From positions 1 to 35,847 of the forward strand of contig JBFMGC010000029.1 of assembly GCA_040752815.1 (NCBI GenBank): a stretch of 35,847 nucleotides of DNA, in the 5' to 3' direction. Source of the DNA: Candidatus Zixiibacteriota bacterium (lineage in GTDB: Bacteria > Zixibacteria > MSB-5A5 > GN15 > FEB-12). The notes under the pieces were generated by a model that saw nothing but the letters and a program-made list of their open reading frames with translations, was not told the DNA's origin and searched no databases. This document shows positions 25,245 through 34,427 of the stretch, piece by piece (the stretch's first letter is position 1; every line of letters starts with the position of its first letter). Made by a program: the position numbers and the translations under genes.

Positions 25245-25309
25245 GGGCCGGGCTGCGTCAGTCGACTTCTTGCTGGCGGGCAAGATGAGGGCTTTCGCCA
25301 ACCCGGCCC
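25245..25309 (+). promoter_or_regulatory. Branched stem region between gdhA and the PEP-binding gene
   Basis: GGGCCGGG (25245-25252) pairs with CCCGGCCC (25302-25309). The enclosed 49 nt contain a smaller CTTGC/GCAAG hairpin near 25268. A T-rich stretch (GTTATTATTGTTT) follows directly. This could be a terminator for gdhA or an attenuator-like leader for the next gene, whose ATG at 25331 has no good ribosome binding site. Confidence 0.4.
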
Positions 25310-25330
25310 CGTTATTATTGTTTACCAGAT

Positions 25331-28300
25331 ATGAGCGAACCGGTGTTGCCCGAACAGAATTCCGACGGTGACCTGCTCGGCCAGTTGCAGAGCCAGGCGA
25401 GGGAGCTCGACTGCTTGTATCGGGTCGAGGAGGCCCTTGGGCGTCTCGAGGAGACGATCGAAGACGTTTGCCCGCGCATAATCGAGGCGATTCCCCCGGG
25501 CTGGCAGCATCCGGAGGCCTGCGTGGCGCGCATCAAGATCGGCGACCAGATCTGGACATCGCCGAATTTCATCGAGACTGCCTGGGGGCTGCACGCCGAG
25601 ATTAACTCCAGCGGCAGGCCGGTAGGGCGGGTGAGCGTCTACTACATCCACCGTACACCCTCGGGCGAAAACGGGCCGTTCCTAAAAGAGGAGGCTCGCC
25701 TGCTGAGGACGATCGCTACTCGAATCGGACAGCGGCTTTCGCACCAGCGGGTGCGCGAGTCAGCGGTCCAGTTCGGGAGGCACGATCCTGAACCGCAGCG
25801 CGAAGAATGGCGGATCGTTCTACAAATGCTGGAGCAGACCGACCGCAGCCTCTACCTCCGGGTGGTGCGCCGAATGCTCAACCATCTCTGCTGGAGCGGC
25901 GTGAAGGACGCGGAGTCACTGCTCGAGGGATTTGCCAAGGACGTAGCCAAGGCCGAGGATGTCCTTCGGGGGGAGTGGAACCAGCCGCATCGCCTGCAGA
26001 CAATCCATTTCAGTTCCGCGCTGGTATCCGAGGTACTTCGTATCGCGGCCGAGAACCTGACAGAAGAGGACGCGCTTCGCCTGGTCCAGAAATGGATTCA
26101 GGAAGACAAACTGTCTTACCTGGTGCAGGTAGTGAATCGCAACCTGTCGCTCTCGGATGTAGCCGATGCCATCCGCAGGTACCATCACCTGGCCGATGAG
26201 GTTGGCGATACGGTTTCGCCGAACAAGCGCGGAATCGAAGTGTCGCTTATCCGGCGGTTGCTCTCCGATCAGCTGCAGTATATCAATGTCGCCAAGAACT
26301 TTATCGAGGTGCGCGACTTCTATCAACTGCTCAGCCGGGTCGTGTATACGTCGAGCAGCCAGGGCAGACTGGGCGGCAAAAGCGCCGGGCTTTATCTGGC
26401 AACTCAGATCCTGAAAAAGAAAGCGGCTCGCAATGAGCTCTTGGCCGACGTGCGCGTGCCGCGCACATGGTACGTAGCGTCCGATTCGCTCATCCACTTC
26501 ATGCATTACAACGACTTCGACGAGGTGGTCGAGCAGAAATACAAACCGCTCAGCCAGGTGCGTTTCGAGTATCCTCATATCGTGCAAACGTTCAAGAACG
26601 CGCACTTCCCCGCGGATATTGTCAATGGCCTCTCGGTGGCGCTCGACGAACTGGGCGAACGTCCGCTTATCGTGCGCAGTTCCAGTTTGCTCGAAGATCG
26701 CATCGGTGCTGCGTTTTCCGGCAAGTACTGCAGTCTCTTTCTGGCCAATCAGGGACCCAAGCGAAAACGGCTGGAGGCACTGCTCGATGCGATCGCCGAG
26801 GTGTACGCCTCGATGTTCGGCCCTGACCCGATGGAGTATCGCGCTGAACGCGGATTGATCGACGTCAACGAAGAAATGGGGATCATGATCCAGGAGGTGG
26901 TCGGAAATCGGGTGGGCAAGTACTTCCTGCCGACTGTCGCCGGGGTGGCGTTCAGCAACAACGAATTCCGGTGGTCGCCGCGAATCGACCGTGAGGACGG
27001 CCTTCTGCGCCTGGTGCCCGGCCTGGGCACGAGAGCGGTGGACCGCCTCAACGATGACTATCCGGTTCTTCTGGCGCCTGGGAATCCGTCGATACGCGTC
27101 ACCACCGATCCCGAAGAGATTGCTCACTATTCGCCGCGGCGACTCGACGTGCTCAATCTCGAAACCAACGCCTTTGAGACTATCGATCTGAGACACTTCC
27201 TCGAGAACGGCGGCGAGGAGCTGCCGGGCATTCACGACATGGTTTCGCTGTACGAGTTCCACCACCTGCGGACCCCGTCGCCCATGCAGACCGAGCTCGG
27301 CCCCGGCGAAGTGGTGGTGACTTTCGACGGTCTGGTGAAGCGCACCGATTTCTGTCGCGAGGTCAAGGCGATTCTGGACACACTTCGCGAAACGCTGGGC
27401 GTGCCGGTGGATATTGAGTTTGCCAGCGACGGCCGTCACTTCTACTTGCTGCAATGCCGACCGCAGAATCTATCCGGCTCGGACGCGCCCGCGGCCATTC
27501 CTCGTAATGCGCCCGCGCATGACATCCTGTTCACGACAGGTAAGCACATCGGCAACGGCCAGGTGCCGAACATCACGCACATCGTTTATGTCGAACCGCA
27601 CCGGTATGCGGCGCTGGAGACGCGCTCGGAGATGCTGGAGGTGGGCCGGGCGGTGGGGTATCTCAACAAGCTTCTGCCCAAGCGGCAGTTCGTGCTGATC
27701 GGTCCCGGGCGCTGGGGCAGCCGGGGAGACATTCGCCTTGGTGTAAGTGTCACCTACGCCGATATCAGCAATGCCGGCTGCCTGATCGAGGTGGCGCGCC
27801 GTCGCGGTTCATACATTCCCGAGTTGTCATTCGGAACGCATTTCTTCCAGGACCTAGTCGAGACGGGAATCAGGTATCTGCCGCTGTATCCCGACGAGGA
27901 AGGGACTATATTCAACGAGCATTTCCTGTTGTACTCGCACAATTCACTGGTCGACCTGGCGCCCGAATTTGCCCAGTTGGGCGACACGGTGCGGGTGATC
28001 GATGTGCCGTCGGCATCGGGAGGCAAGGTGTTGAATATCCTCATGAACGCCGACATGGGTATGGCCATGGGGGTATTCGAGGGTCAGGCCAGCTGGGTTC
28101 GGCCGACCGCCGCCGAGGAACTGGCCGAACCGGTGTCAGGCGAGCGCCATTGGCGCTGGCGAATGCAGATGATCGAGCGGCTGGCGCGGCAGCTCGACGC
28201 TGATAAGTTGGGGGTGGTCAATCTTTACTTGTTGGGCAGCACCAAGAACGCCACCGCCGGGCCGAGCAGCGATGTAGATCTGATCGTGCACTTCCGCGGT

Positions 28301-28519
28301 GAGCCGCAACAGTTAGAGCAGCTAAAATGCTGGTTGGCGGGATGGAGCCAGTGCCTGGCGGAGGCCAATTACATTCGAACGGGCGTGCGATCCGACGGGC
28401 TGCTTGATGTGCGCGTGGTCACCGATGACGACATCGCACGTCAGAATGCGTGGGCGGCGAAGATCAGCGCGCCGAGCGATGCCGCCCGGCCGCTGCCGAT
28501 CAGGCGCAAACGCGAATAG
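25331..28519 (+). CDS. PEP/pyruvate-binding ATP-grasp protein with C-terminal nucleotidyltransferase domain (1062 aa)
   Basis: Over its first 930 residues it is a full-length paralogue of the protein at 229. It has the same GAF-like module (RELDCLYRVEEAL, IPPGWQHP), helical linker, PPDK-type ATP-grasp motifs (GRLGGKSAGLYLA, IVRSSSLLEDRIGAAFSG, LLQCRPQ) and C-terminal block (IGPGRWGSRGD, SFGTHFFQDL). Unlike it, it continues for about 130 residues with a MNT-type nucleotidyltransferase: GSTKNATAGPSSDVDLIV near 968-985 gives the GS-x(n)-SDxDL metal site, and LLDVRVV supplies the third Asp. No phosphohistidine or PEP barrel domain is present. Substrates are unknown; an ATP-dependent regulator that modifies another molecule is possible. 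It converges with the Msr gene, leaving a 5-nt gap. Confidence 0.83.
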   Translation: MSEPVLPEQNSDGDLLGQLQSQARELDCLYRVEEALGRLEETIEDVCPRIIEAIPPGWQHPEACVARIKIGDQIWTSPNFIETAWGLHAEINSSGRPVGRVSVYYIHRTPSGENGPFLKEEARLLRTIATRIGQRLSHQRVRESAVQFGRHDPEPQREEWRIVLQMLEQTDRSLYLRVVRRMLNHLCWSGVKDAESLLEGFAKDVAKAEDVLRGEWNQPHRLQTIHFSSALVSEVLRIAAENLTEEDALRLVQKWIQEDKLSYLVQVVNRNLSLSDVADAIRRYHHLADEVGDTVSPNKRGIEVSLIRRLLSDQLQYINVAKNFIEVRDFYQLLSRVVYTSSSQGRLGGKSAGLYLATQILKKKAARNELLADVRVPRTWYVASDSLIHFMHYNDFDEVVEQKYKPLSQVRFEYPHIVQTFKNAHFPADIVNGLSVALDELGERPLIVRSSSLLEDRIGAAFSGKYCSLFLANQGPKRKRLEALLDAIAEVYASMFGPDPMEYRAERGLIDVNEEMGIMIQEVVGNRVGKYFLPTVAGVAFSNNEFRWSPRIDREDGLLRLVPGLGTRAVDRLNDDYPVLLAPGNPSIRVTTDPEEIAHYSPRRLDVLNLETNAFETIDLRHFLENGGEELPGIHDMVSLYEFHHLRTPSPMQTELGPGEVVVTFDGLVKRTDFCREVKAILDTLRETLGVPVDIEFASDGRHFYLLQCRPQNLSGSDAPAAIPRNAPAHDILFTTGKHIGNGQVPNITHIVYVEPHRYAALETRSEMLEVGRAVGYLNKLLPKRQFVLIGPGRWGSRGDIRLGVSVTYADISNAGCLIEVARRRGSYIPELSFGTHFFQDLVETGIRYLPLYPDEEGTIFNEHFLLYSHNSLVDLAPEFAQLGDTVRVIDVPSASGGKVLNILMNADMGMAMGVFEGQASWVRPTAAEELAEPVSGERHWRWRMQMIERLARQLDADKLGVVNLYLLGSTKNATAGPSSDVDLIVHFRGEPQQLEQLKCWLAGWSQCLAEANYIRTGVRSDGLLDVRVVTDDDIARQNAWAAKISAPSDAARPLPIRRKRE

Positions 28520-28524
28520 CGCGG

Positions 28525-29484
28525 CTAAAACCGCTTCGTGTAGATATGGCAATAGGGGGTCTTACCGGTGCGATCGTAGTAGTCCTGATGATAGTCCTCC
28601 GCCGGCCAGAACGATTCGGCCATCGCTAATTCTGTGGCGACCTTGTACCCTCTGCCCTTGAGTATGTCAATCAGCTTCTGCGATGTCTGTTTCTGGGCAT
28701 CGTCGGTATAGAATATCGCCGAGCGGTACTGATCGCCGACATCGGGTCCCTGGCGATCCACTTGGGTGGGATCATGAATCTCAAAGAACAGCCTGGCGAG
28801 GGTTTCAAAATTGGTTTTGGTCGGATCGAACACAACTTCGACCGTCTCGGCATGGCCGGTGTTTCCGGTGCAGACCTCTTTGTAGTCCGGATTATCCTTT
28901 GAGCCGCCCATGTAGCCGACCCGGGTACTGATGACACCGTCTGCTTCTTTCAAGAGATGCTCGGTCCCCCAGAAGCAACCTCCCGCGAAATAGGCAGTGC
29001 CGGTTTTGGCGGTCGAGGTTGCCGGCACGAAGTTTAGCGAGATCGAATTGACGCAGTGGCGCGTGTCCTTTTCGGTGAAGCGCTCGCCGAAAAAGACGTG
29101 CCCCAGGTGCCCGCCGCAGCGGGCGCAGGTGATCTCGGTCCGGTGACCGTCGGCATCCACGGACTGCTTCACAGCACCGGCTATGGCGTCGTCGAAACTG
29201 GGCCAGCCGCAGCCGGAGTCGAACTTATCGGTAGAGTTGAACAGGGCCGCGCCGCACTGCTTACACGTGTACGTGCCGGATTCGTGATGGTTGCAGTACT
29301 GCCCGGTAAACGGGGCTTCGGTGCCTTTATGAACTATAACACGTTCTTCGGAGGGGGTCAGCTTGTTAAGCGTCATACTCTCACCCTTGCTGTTTTCGCT
29401 GCGCAGGCCCTTGCTCGCGGCCAGAAAGAGCAAGCCCAGCAGGACTACGACATAGCCGATGATTCTGATCTTGGTGGACGGCAT
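28525..29484 (-). CDS. msrBA: Membrane-anchored bifunctional methionine sulfoxide reductase MsrB-MsrA (319 aa)
   Basis: The ATG at 29484 is preferred, with GAAGGAG 6 nt upstream. Residues 6-23 are a single membrane anchor (signal-anchor type), placing the enzyme outside the cytoplasmic membrane. The MsrB half comes first: zinc Cys74/Cys77 and Cys120/Cys123, with catalytic Cys144 in RHCVNSISLNF. The MsrA half follows, with catalytic Cys170 in GGCFWG, GYMGG and the usual EVCTGNTGHAE motif. Together they repair both the R and S forms of oxidised methionine. Electron supply from an external thioredoxin-like system is expected but not seen here. Confidence 0.93.
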   Translation of the reverse strand: MPSTKIRIIGYVVVLLGLLFLAASKGLRSENSKGESMTLNKLTPSEERVIVHKGTEAPFTGQYCNHHESGTYTCKQCGAALFNSTDKFDSGCGWPSFDDAIAGAVKQSVDADGHRTEITCARCGGHLGHVFFGERFTEKDTRHCVNSISLNFVPATSTAKTGTAYFAGGCFWGTEHLLKEADGVISTRVGYMGGSKDNPDYKEVCTGNTGHAETVEVVFDPTKTNFETLARLFFEIHDPTQVDRQGPDVGDQYRSAIFYTDDAQKQTSQKLIDILKGRGYKVATELAMAESFWPAEDYHQDYYDRTGKTPYCHIYTKRF

Positions 29485-29598
29485 AAATGCTCCTTCAGAA
29501 TCCAAGACAATTTGTCTCGACGATTTGTTCCCGCGCCAATCGAATAGGTTCGGGTTATCGTAGTACTAATGTCGAGTTCATGCCGGGCACCACGCTGG

Positions 29599-29627
29599 TT
29601 GACATGTCCCTGGACGACAAATAGTTT
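29599..29627 (+). promoter_or_regulatory. Candidate sigma-70-type promoter for the small membrane protein
   Basis: TTGACA (29599-29604), 17 nt, then TAGTTT (29622-29627). A start near 29634 leaves about 20 nt before the ATG at 29654. The -35 is perfect and the -10 is moderate. Confidence 0.5.
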
Positions 29628-29653
29628 TGTATCCGAATTAAGGAGTTTCGCGA

Positions 29654-30046
29654 ATGTATAGCGCCGGTGGAGCGGCGGCCGCAGCGGCGAAACGGCGCCG
29701 CGAGCAAAAAGAGGAAGAGGAAATGACCCGGTATAACAGCGGTGATCTATCCGGTTGGGAATTCAAAATCGTTCGCTCTGCCACGGGCCGGTTTTCCAGC
29801 CGCGAAGCGGTTCAGAGCCTGTGTGCCGAGGAAGCCCGAGCGGGATGGGAGCTGCTCGAGAAATTCGACAACAGTCGGATCAGATTTAAGCGGCGGATCG
29901 AACGTCGCGCTCAGGATCAGACGCTGGCGGTTGACCCGTATCGCACGCATGTGGGGATCAGCGAGGGCGGACTGGCGTTCGTGATTATAGGGGTCATTGT
30001 TGCCGTGGCGCTGGCGGCTGTGCTGGTCGGTTCCGCCATGAAATGA
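29654..30046 (+). CDS. Small membrane protein of unknown function (130 aa)
   Basis: The N-terminal 25 residues are Ala-rich then highly charged (AAAAAAKRRREQKEEEE). Residues 30-85 form a compact domain (LSGWEFKIVRSATGRF, GWELLEKFDNSRIRFKR) of the type seen in conserved uncharacterised proteins. A single membrane helix closes the chain (LAFVIIGVIVAVALAAVLVG). AAGGAG lies 9 nt before the start. I do not recognise a function. It is transcribed divergently from msrBA and convergently with the efflux operon. An internal Met at 29723 is a less likely start, since it has no better ribosome binding site. Confidence 0.75.
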   Translation: MYSAGGAAAAAAKRRREQKEEEEMTRYNSGDLSGWEFKIVRSATGRFSSREAVQSLCAEEARAGWELLEKFDNSRIRFKRRIERRAQDQTLAVDPYRTHVGISEGGLAFVIIGVIVAVALAAVLVGSAMK

Positions 30047-30080
30047 TCGAGTGTGGCTCGGCTATAGTAGGCAGCCAACG

Positions 30081-30093
30081 GCTTGCTGTGGGT
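30081..30093. repeat. Partial copy of the intergenic palindrome
   Basis: GCTTGCTGTGGGT is identical to one arm and loop of the repeat at 94-120 read in reverse. It lies in the 72-nt gap between convergent genes. Confidence 0.35.
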
Positions 30094-30118
30094 TTGTCGA
30101 TTGTTCCCAACCCGACAT

Positions 30119-33100
30119 TTACTCTACTGCCACCGGTTCGGTGACAGGGACCTGAGTAGGTATCTTCTCTCGCGAGAGATAGGTGTACAGCGCAGGGATA
30201 ACGTAAAGAGTCAATCCGAGTGAGAATAGCAGTCCGCCGATGATTACTATACCCAATGAGACGCGGCTCCTCGCGGCGGCGCCCAACGCCAGCGCAATCG
30301 GCACGGCGCCGAATGCAGTTGCCAGGCTGGTCATCAGGATCGGGCGGAAGCGCTGAGCGGCGGCATCGATAACAGCTTCGCGCAGTCTCAATCCTTGCGT
30401 CTTGCGCTGATTGGCAAACTCGACTATGAGGATGCCGTTCTTCGTGACAATCCCCACAAGAGCAATCACGCCGATTTGGCTGAAGATATTCAGCGTCTGC
30501 CCGAACAGCCAGAGCGAAAGAACCGCGCCTGCCAGAGCGAGCGGTACGGTGAACATGATGATCAGTGGATCGCGGAAGCTCTCGAACTGAGCGGACAGAA
30601 TCAAGTAGACCAAAGTCAAAGCCAGAAGAAACGCGAACATCAGCGTATTGGAGCCTTCGGCATAGTCTTTGGCTACACCGGCCAGGCTGGTAGAGAATGA
30701 CCCGTCCAGCATGTTTGCGGCGATTTTGTCCATCTCTTCTATCCCGTCACCAAGAGTGTACCCCTTCGCGGGCGACGCGCTGATTGTGGCCGCCACGTAA
30801 CGGTTGTAGCGGTACAACTGCGGCGGATTGCTGCGATACGACAGTGTCACGACATTATCGAGCTGGACCAGGTCGCCCCGGTTGTTGCGGACATAGACGG
30901 AACTGAGGTCCATAGGTTCGTCGCGATCCGGGCGATCAGCCTGCGCGATCACGGAATACTGTTTACCGTTGAGAATGAAATAGCCGTAGCGCTGGCCGCT
31001 AAAGTATAGCTGAAGGGTTTCGGCGATATCACGAATCGTTACCCCGAGGGCGCGAGCGCGGTCACGGTCAATCCGGATGGTCATCTCCGGCTTGTTGAAC
31101 TTGAGGTTGACATCAACCACCTGGAAAACCGAATCGGCCTGGGCTGCCTTTAGGAATTCAGGGACAGCCGCTTTGAGTCGATCGAGCGTGGGGGCTTGAA
31201 TAACGTATTGAACTGGCAGGCCACTGCCGCGCCCGCCGCCGATGGTTTGCTCCTGAGTGACGTAGGCGCGCGCAAAGGTCTCGCGTCGAACTCTCGCGGT
31301 GAGGGCGTCGGCCACCTCCTGTTGGGTGCGATCGCGCTGGTCTGGTGAGATCAGGTTGATTCTCACAAACCCGCTGTTGACCGCGCTGGTAGCGCCAAAT
31401 CCGGGCGCGGTCACCGACATGATGGCGTCCCGTTCGGGCAGCGTATCCACGATGCTTATCAGCCGTCCGATATAGTCGGCCATCGCCTCATACGATGTCC
31501 CCTCCGGAGCGGTGGCGTTGACTACCAGGCGGCTGCGGTCTTCCATGGGGGCAAGTTCCGATGGCAGCAGCGACCCGATGCCGACGATTATAGCCACCGA
31601 CAGCGCCATCACCGTAGGCGCGAGCCAGCGTCGCCGAATGAATATGTCCAGCGTGCGACGGTACCCGGCCTGCAGTTGATTGAACATCCGCTCGCTCCAT
31701 TCGAACAGACGATTGTTGTGCTCGCTCCTGTGGAGCGTGCGGCCGCTCATCATGGCAGTCAGAGTCAGGGAGACAAACGCGGAGATCAGCACCGAGCCGG
31801 CTACAACGACTCCGAATTCCCGGAACAGGCGGCCGGACAGACCCTTCAGAAAGATAATCGGCAGGAAGACCGAGGCGAGTGTAACCGTAGTCGAAATGAT
31901 GGCGAAGTAGATTTCCTTCGAACCCCTGTGTCCGGCCTCGCGGGGAGGCATCCCACGCTCGATTTTGCTGTAGATATTCTCCATCACCACGATAGCGTCA
32001 TCGACCACGATACCGGTCGAGAGCACGATTCCCAGCAGGGTGAGGATATTGATGGAGAAGTCGGCCAGGTACATGATGAAGAAGGTGCCAATAAGCGAGA
32101 TCGGGATAGCCAGCATCGGGATGATAGTCGTGCGCCAGTGGCGCAGGAAGACGAAAATCACGAGCAGCACCAGCAGGAAGGCGATGCCGATAGTTTCGGC
32201 CACCTCGGTAATAGCCCGCCGGATATTGGCGGTGGTGTCCATCGCGACTTTATATTCGAGATCGGGCGGTACATCGCGCTTGATCTGTTCGACCCGGCGG
32301 TAGAATTCATCGGCGATAGCGATATGATTCGACCCCGGCTGCGGCGTAATTGCCACCGCGACCATGGGCACGCCCCGATTTCCGCGCAGCAGGGTGCGTT
32401 CGTTCTCCGGGGCGAGCACCGCGCGGCCGACATCGCGAAGTCGGACCAGTGAGCCCTTCTCCTCTTTGATAATCAGGTCATTGAATTCATCGGCGGTGGA
32501 CATCCGTCCAAAAGTGCGAATGGACAACTCGGTGTTGTAACCCTCAATCCGCCCCGAAGGCAGCTCGACATTTTCACGGCTGAGCGCGTTGCGAATGTCG
32601 AGCGGTGTCAACCCGTGCGCCGCGAGCCGGGCCGGATCGATCAGCAGCTTCATGGCGTATCTCTTCTCGCCCCAGATACGGATTTCGCTGACCCCCGGAA
32701 TGGTCTGAAGGCGCTCCTTGAAGACGTCGTTGGCGATGGCGGAAAGCTCCAGAAGGCTGAGGCGGTTGCTTCGGATAGTCAGGGATACGATCGGGCTGGC
32801 GTCGGCGTCGGACTTGGCCACCACCGGCGGGTCGACATCAGCGGGCAGACTGCGAAGTGACCGGGACACCCGATCGCGTACGTCGTTGGCCGCGGCTTCC
32901 ATGTCGACGCCCAGCTCGAACTCGACTGTAATCGTGCTGCGGCCATCGGCGCTGGTCGAACTCAGGGTACGTATCCCCGCCACACCGTTAATCGATTCCT
33001 CGAGCGGCTCGGTGATTTGCGATTCGATCACGTCGGCATTGGCCCCGGTGTAATTGGTAGTGACAGTCACAATCGGCGGGTCGACACTGGGAAACTCGCG

Positions 33101-33202
33101 CACGCCGAGGAACAGGAAGCCGACCCCGCCGAAGAGCAGAATCAGCAGGGAGAGCACGGTGGACAGGACCGGTCGCTCAATGCAGGTCGAGGATAGATTC
33201 AT
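30119..33202 (-). CDS. RND efflux permease, AcrB/MexB (HAE-1) type (1027 aa)
   Basis: Inner-membrane proton-driven transporter. The N-terminal helix (ERPVLSTVLSLLILLFGGVGFLFL) is followed by a large periplasmic domain, a membrane bundle with the proton-relay aspartates in STGIVVDDAIVVMENIY, a second periplasmic domain, and a final bundle with the conserved Lys in VTKNGILIVEFANQ. Length and architecture are usual for the family. Its ATG overlaps the stop of the fusion-protein gene by 4 nt (ATGA), so the two are translationally coupled. Drug-type rather than heavy-metal-type export is suggested by the intramembrane motif, but substrates cannot be read from sequence. No outer-membrane channel gene is present here. 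Confidence 0.95.
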   Translation of the reverse strand: MNLSSTCIERPVLSTVLSLLILLFGGVGFLFLGVREFPSVDPPIVTVTTNYTGANADVIESQITEPLEESINGVAGIRTLSSTSADGRSTITVEFELGVDMEAAANDVRDRVSRSLRSLPADVDPPVVAKSDADASPIVSLTIRSNRLSLLELSAIANDVFKERLQTIPGVSEIRIWGEKRYAMKLLIDPARLAAHGLTPLDIRNALSRENVELPSGRIEGYNTELSIRTFGRMSTADEFNDLIIKEEKGSLVRLRDVGRAVLAPENERTLLRGNRGVPMVAVAITPQPGSNHIAIADEFYRRVEQIKRDVPPDLEYKVAMDTTANIRRAITEVAETIGIAFLLVLLVIFVFLRHWRTTIIPMLAIPISLIGTFFIMYLADFSINILTLLGIVLSTGIVVDDAIVVMENIYSKIERGMPPREAGHRGSKEIYFAIISTTVTLASVFLPIIFLKGLSGRLFREFGVVVAGSVLISAFVSLTLTAMMSGRTLHRSEHNNRLFEWSERMFNQLQAGYRRTLDIFIRRRWLAPTVMALSVAIIVGIGSLLPSELAPMEDRSRLVVNATAPEGTSYEAMADYIGRLISIVDTLPERDAIMSVTAPGFGATSAVNSGFVRINLISPDQRDRTQQEVADALTARVRRETFARAYVTQEQTIGGGRGSGLPVQYVIQAPTLDRLKAAVPEFLKAAQADSVFQVVDVNLKFNKPEMTIRIDRDRARALGVTIRDIAETLQLYFSGQRYGYFILNGKQYSVIAQADRPDRDEPMDLSSVYVRNNRGDLVQLDNVVTLSYRSNPPQLYRYNRYVAATISASPAKGYTLGDGIEEMDKIAANMLDGSFSTSLAGVAKDYAEGSNTLMFAFLLALTLVYLILSAQFESFRDPLIIMFTVPLALAGAVLSLWLFGQTLNIFSQIGVIALVGIVTKNGILIVEFANQRKTQGLRLREAVIDAAAQRFRPILMTSLATAFGAVPIALALGAAARSRVSLGIVIIGGLLFSLGLTLYVIPALYTYLSREKIPTQVPVTEPVAVE

Positions 33203-34284
33203 AGGGCAGGACGCGGCTTTTCGCCTGAGAGGTTAATCTGGACCGGCATCCCTTCAGTCAGTTGCAACAGGCCCGTGACCAGGAGGGTGTCGTTAGGGCG
33301 GAGGCCGTTTGTGATCTGCGTACTTTTCTCGGCCCGAAGTCCGGTTTGGACTCTCACCGCCTTGGCGACGCCATCAACACAGACGAAAACTTTCTCCCCG
33401 CTGAGGTCCGGGATAATCGCCTGCGAGGGGACCACAATCGCATCCGGTATTCGTTCGAGCGTAATCCCCACCCGGGCAAACGATCCGGGAATGAGCTTCT
33501 GGCCGGGGTTGGCGATCGTGGCGCGCGCCTTGATCGTGCGGGTGCCGGGGTCGACTTTGGATTCAACCGCGTAGATCGTGCCGGAGACGGATTCGTCGGA
33601 TTCGCCGGTCTGCACCGTGACCTCGGTTCCCCGACGCAACAGCAGGGCGTATTTCTCCGGCACCGTGAACTCGACTTTCATCGGGTCGATGTCCTGCATG
33701 GTCGCCGCCAGCATATTGGGGGAGACGTACCCGCCCTCGCTGACATAGCGAAGCCCGACTACCCCGTCGAACGGAGCAACAATCTCTGTCTTGGCCAGTT
33801 GCGATTCGATCAGTTCCTGCTCGGCTTTGATCATGTTCAGCCGATTGAGCGATTTGTCGTAGTCCTCGCGGCTGATGCCGCTTATATCGAGCAGCGCGCG
33901 CTGGCGGCGTTCCTCGTCGGCGGCGAGAGCCTGCTCGAACTCCTTGCGCTTGAGCTGAGCCTGCAGTTCACGGTCGTTGATTTTCAAAAGCACCGTGCCT
34001 TTGGCGACCCGGCTTCCCTCGCTGAAGAATATCCCCGTGACTCGACCGGAGATTTCGGAGCGTAGTTCAACTTCTTCGTTAGCGAGAAGGGTGCCGGTGG
34101 CGGTAATGCGGTTTTCGAGGGGTTGAGGCTGCAAGATAATGGCGTCGACCGGTGTGCCGCCGCCCCCCGGCCGGGCGCCACTCCCCGGTTTTGATTGACC
34201 TTCACCACAGCCGCCGGGCGCCAGCATCATGAAGGCAGCCGCCGACGCCGGGGCAAGGGAGCGCATTAAGCGTCTGATAATCAT
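33199..34284 (-). CDS. RND efflux periplasmic membrane-fusion protein (361 aa)
   Basis: The protein bridges the permease to an outer-membrane channel. The ATG at 34284 has AGGA 8 nt upstream; a TTG 33 nt earlier is unlikely. The N-terminus (MIIRRLMRSLAPASAAAFMMLAPGGC) is a signal peptide, probably with lipidated Cys. A Gly/Pro linker follows. Then come the lipoyl half-motifs (LRSEISGRVTGIFFSEGSRV and IVAPFDGVVGLRYVSEGGYV) flanking an alpha-hairpin (about residues 105-160), then the beta-barrel (VEFTVPEKYALLLRRG) and membrane-proximal domains (VPSQAII). A TATAAT hexamer lies 25 nt before the start. It is first in a two-gene operon. Confidence 0.93.
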   Translation of the reverse strand: MIIRRLMRSLAPASAAAFMMLAPGGCGEGQSKPGSGARPGGGGTPVDAIILQPQPLENRITATGTLLANEEVELRSEISGRVTGIFFSEGSRVAKGTVLLKINDRELQAQLKRKEFEQALAADEERRQRALLDISGISREDYDKSLNRLNMIKAEQELIESQLAKTEIVAPFDGVVGLRYVSEGGYVSPNMLAATMQDIDPMKVEFTVPEKYALLLRRGTEVTVQTGESDESVSGTIYAVESKVDPGTRTIKARATIANPGQKLIPGSFARVGITLERIPDAIVVPSQAIIPDLSGEKVFVCVDGVAKAVRVQTGLRAEKSTQITNGLRPNDTLLVTGLLQLTEGMPVQINLSGEKPRPAL

Positions 34285-34427
34285 ATCGTTATTCCTAAGA
34301 AGGTACAGATTATACAAGAAGTTCCGCCAAAGGGACAGGGGGAATTGCGGCCGGGCCCAGCCGTGAGCACACCGCGGCGCAGGCCGATAGCATATCGTGG
34401 GTCAATGTAGCGCGAGAGAAGTCTAGA

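Noticed and set aside
25916-27454. Open frame of 512 codons opposite the PEP-binding gene
   Set aside because: It lies wholly antisense to a gene with clear domain motifs, shows no recognisable domain itself, and is explained by high GC and codon bias.
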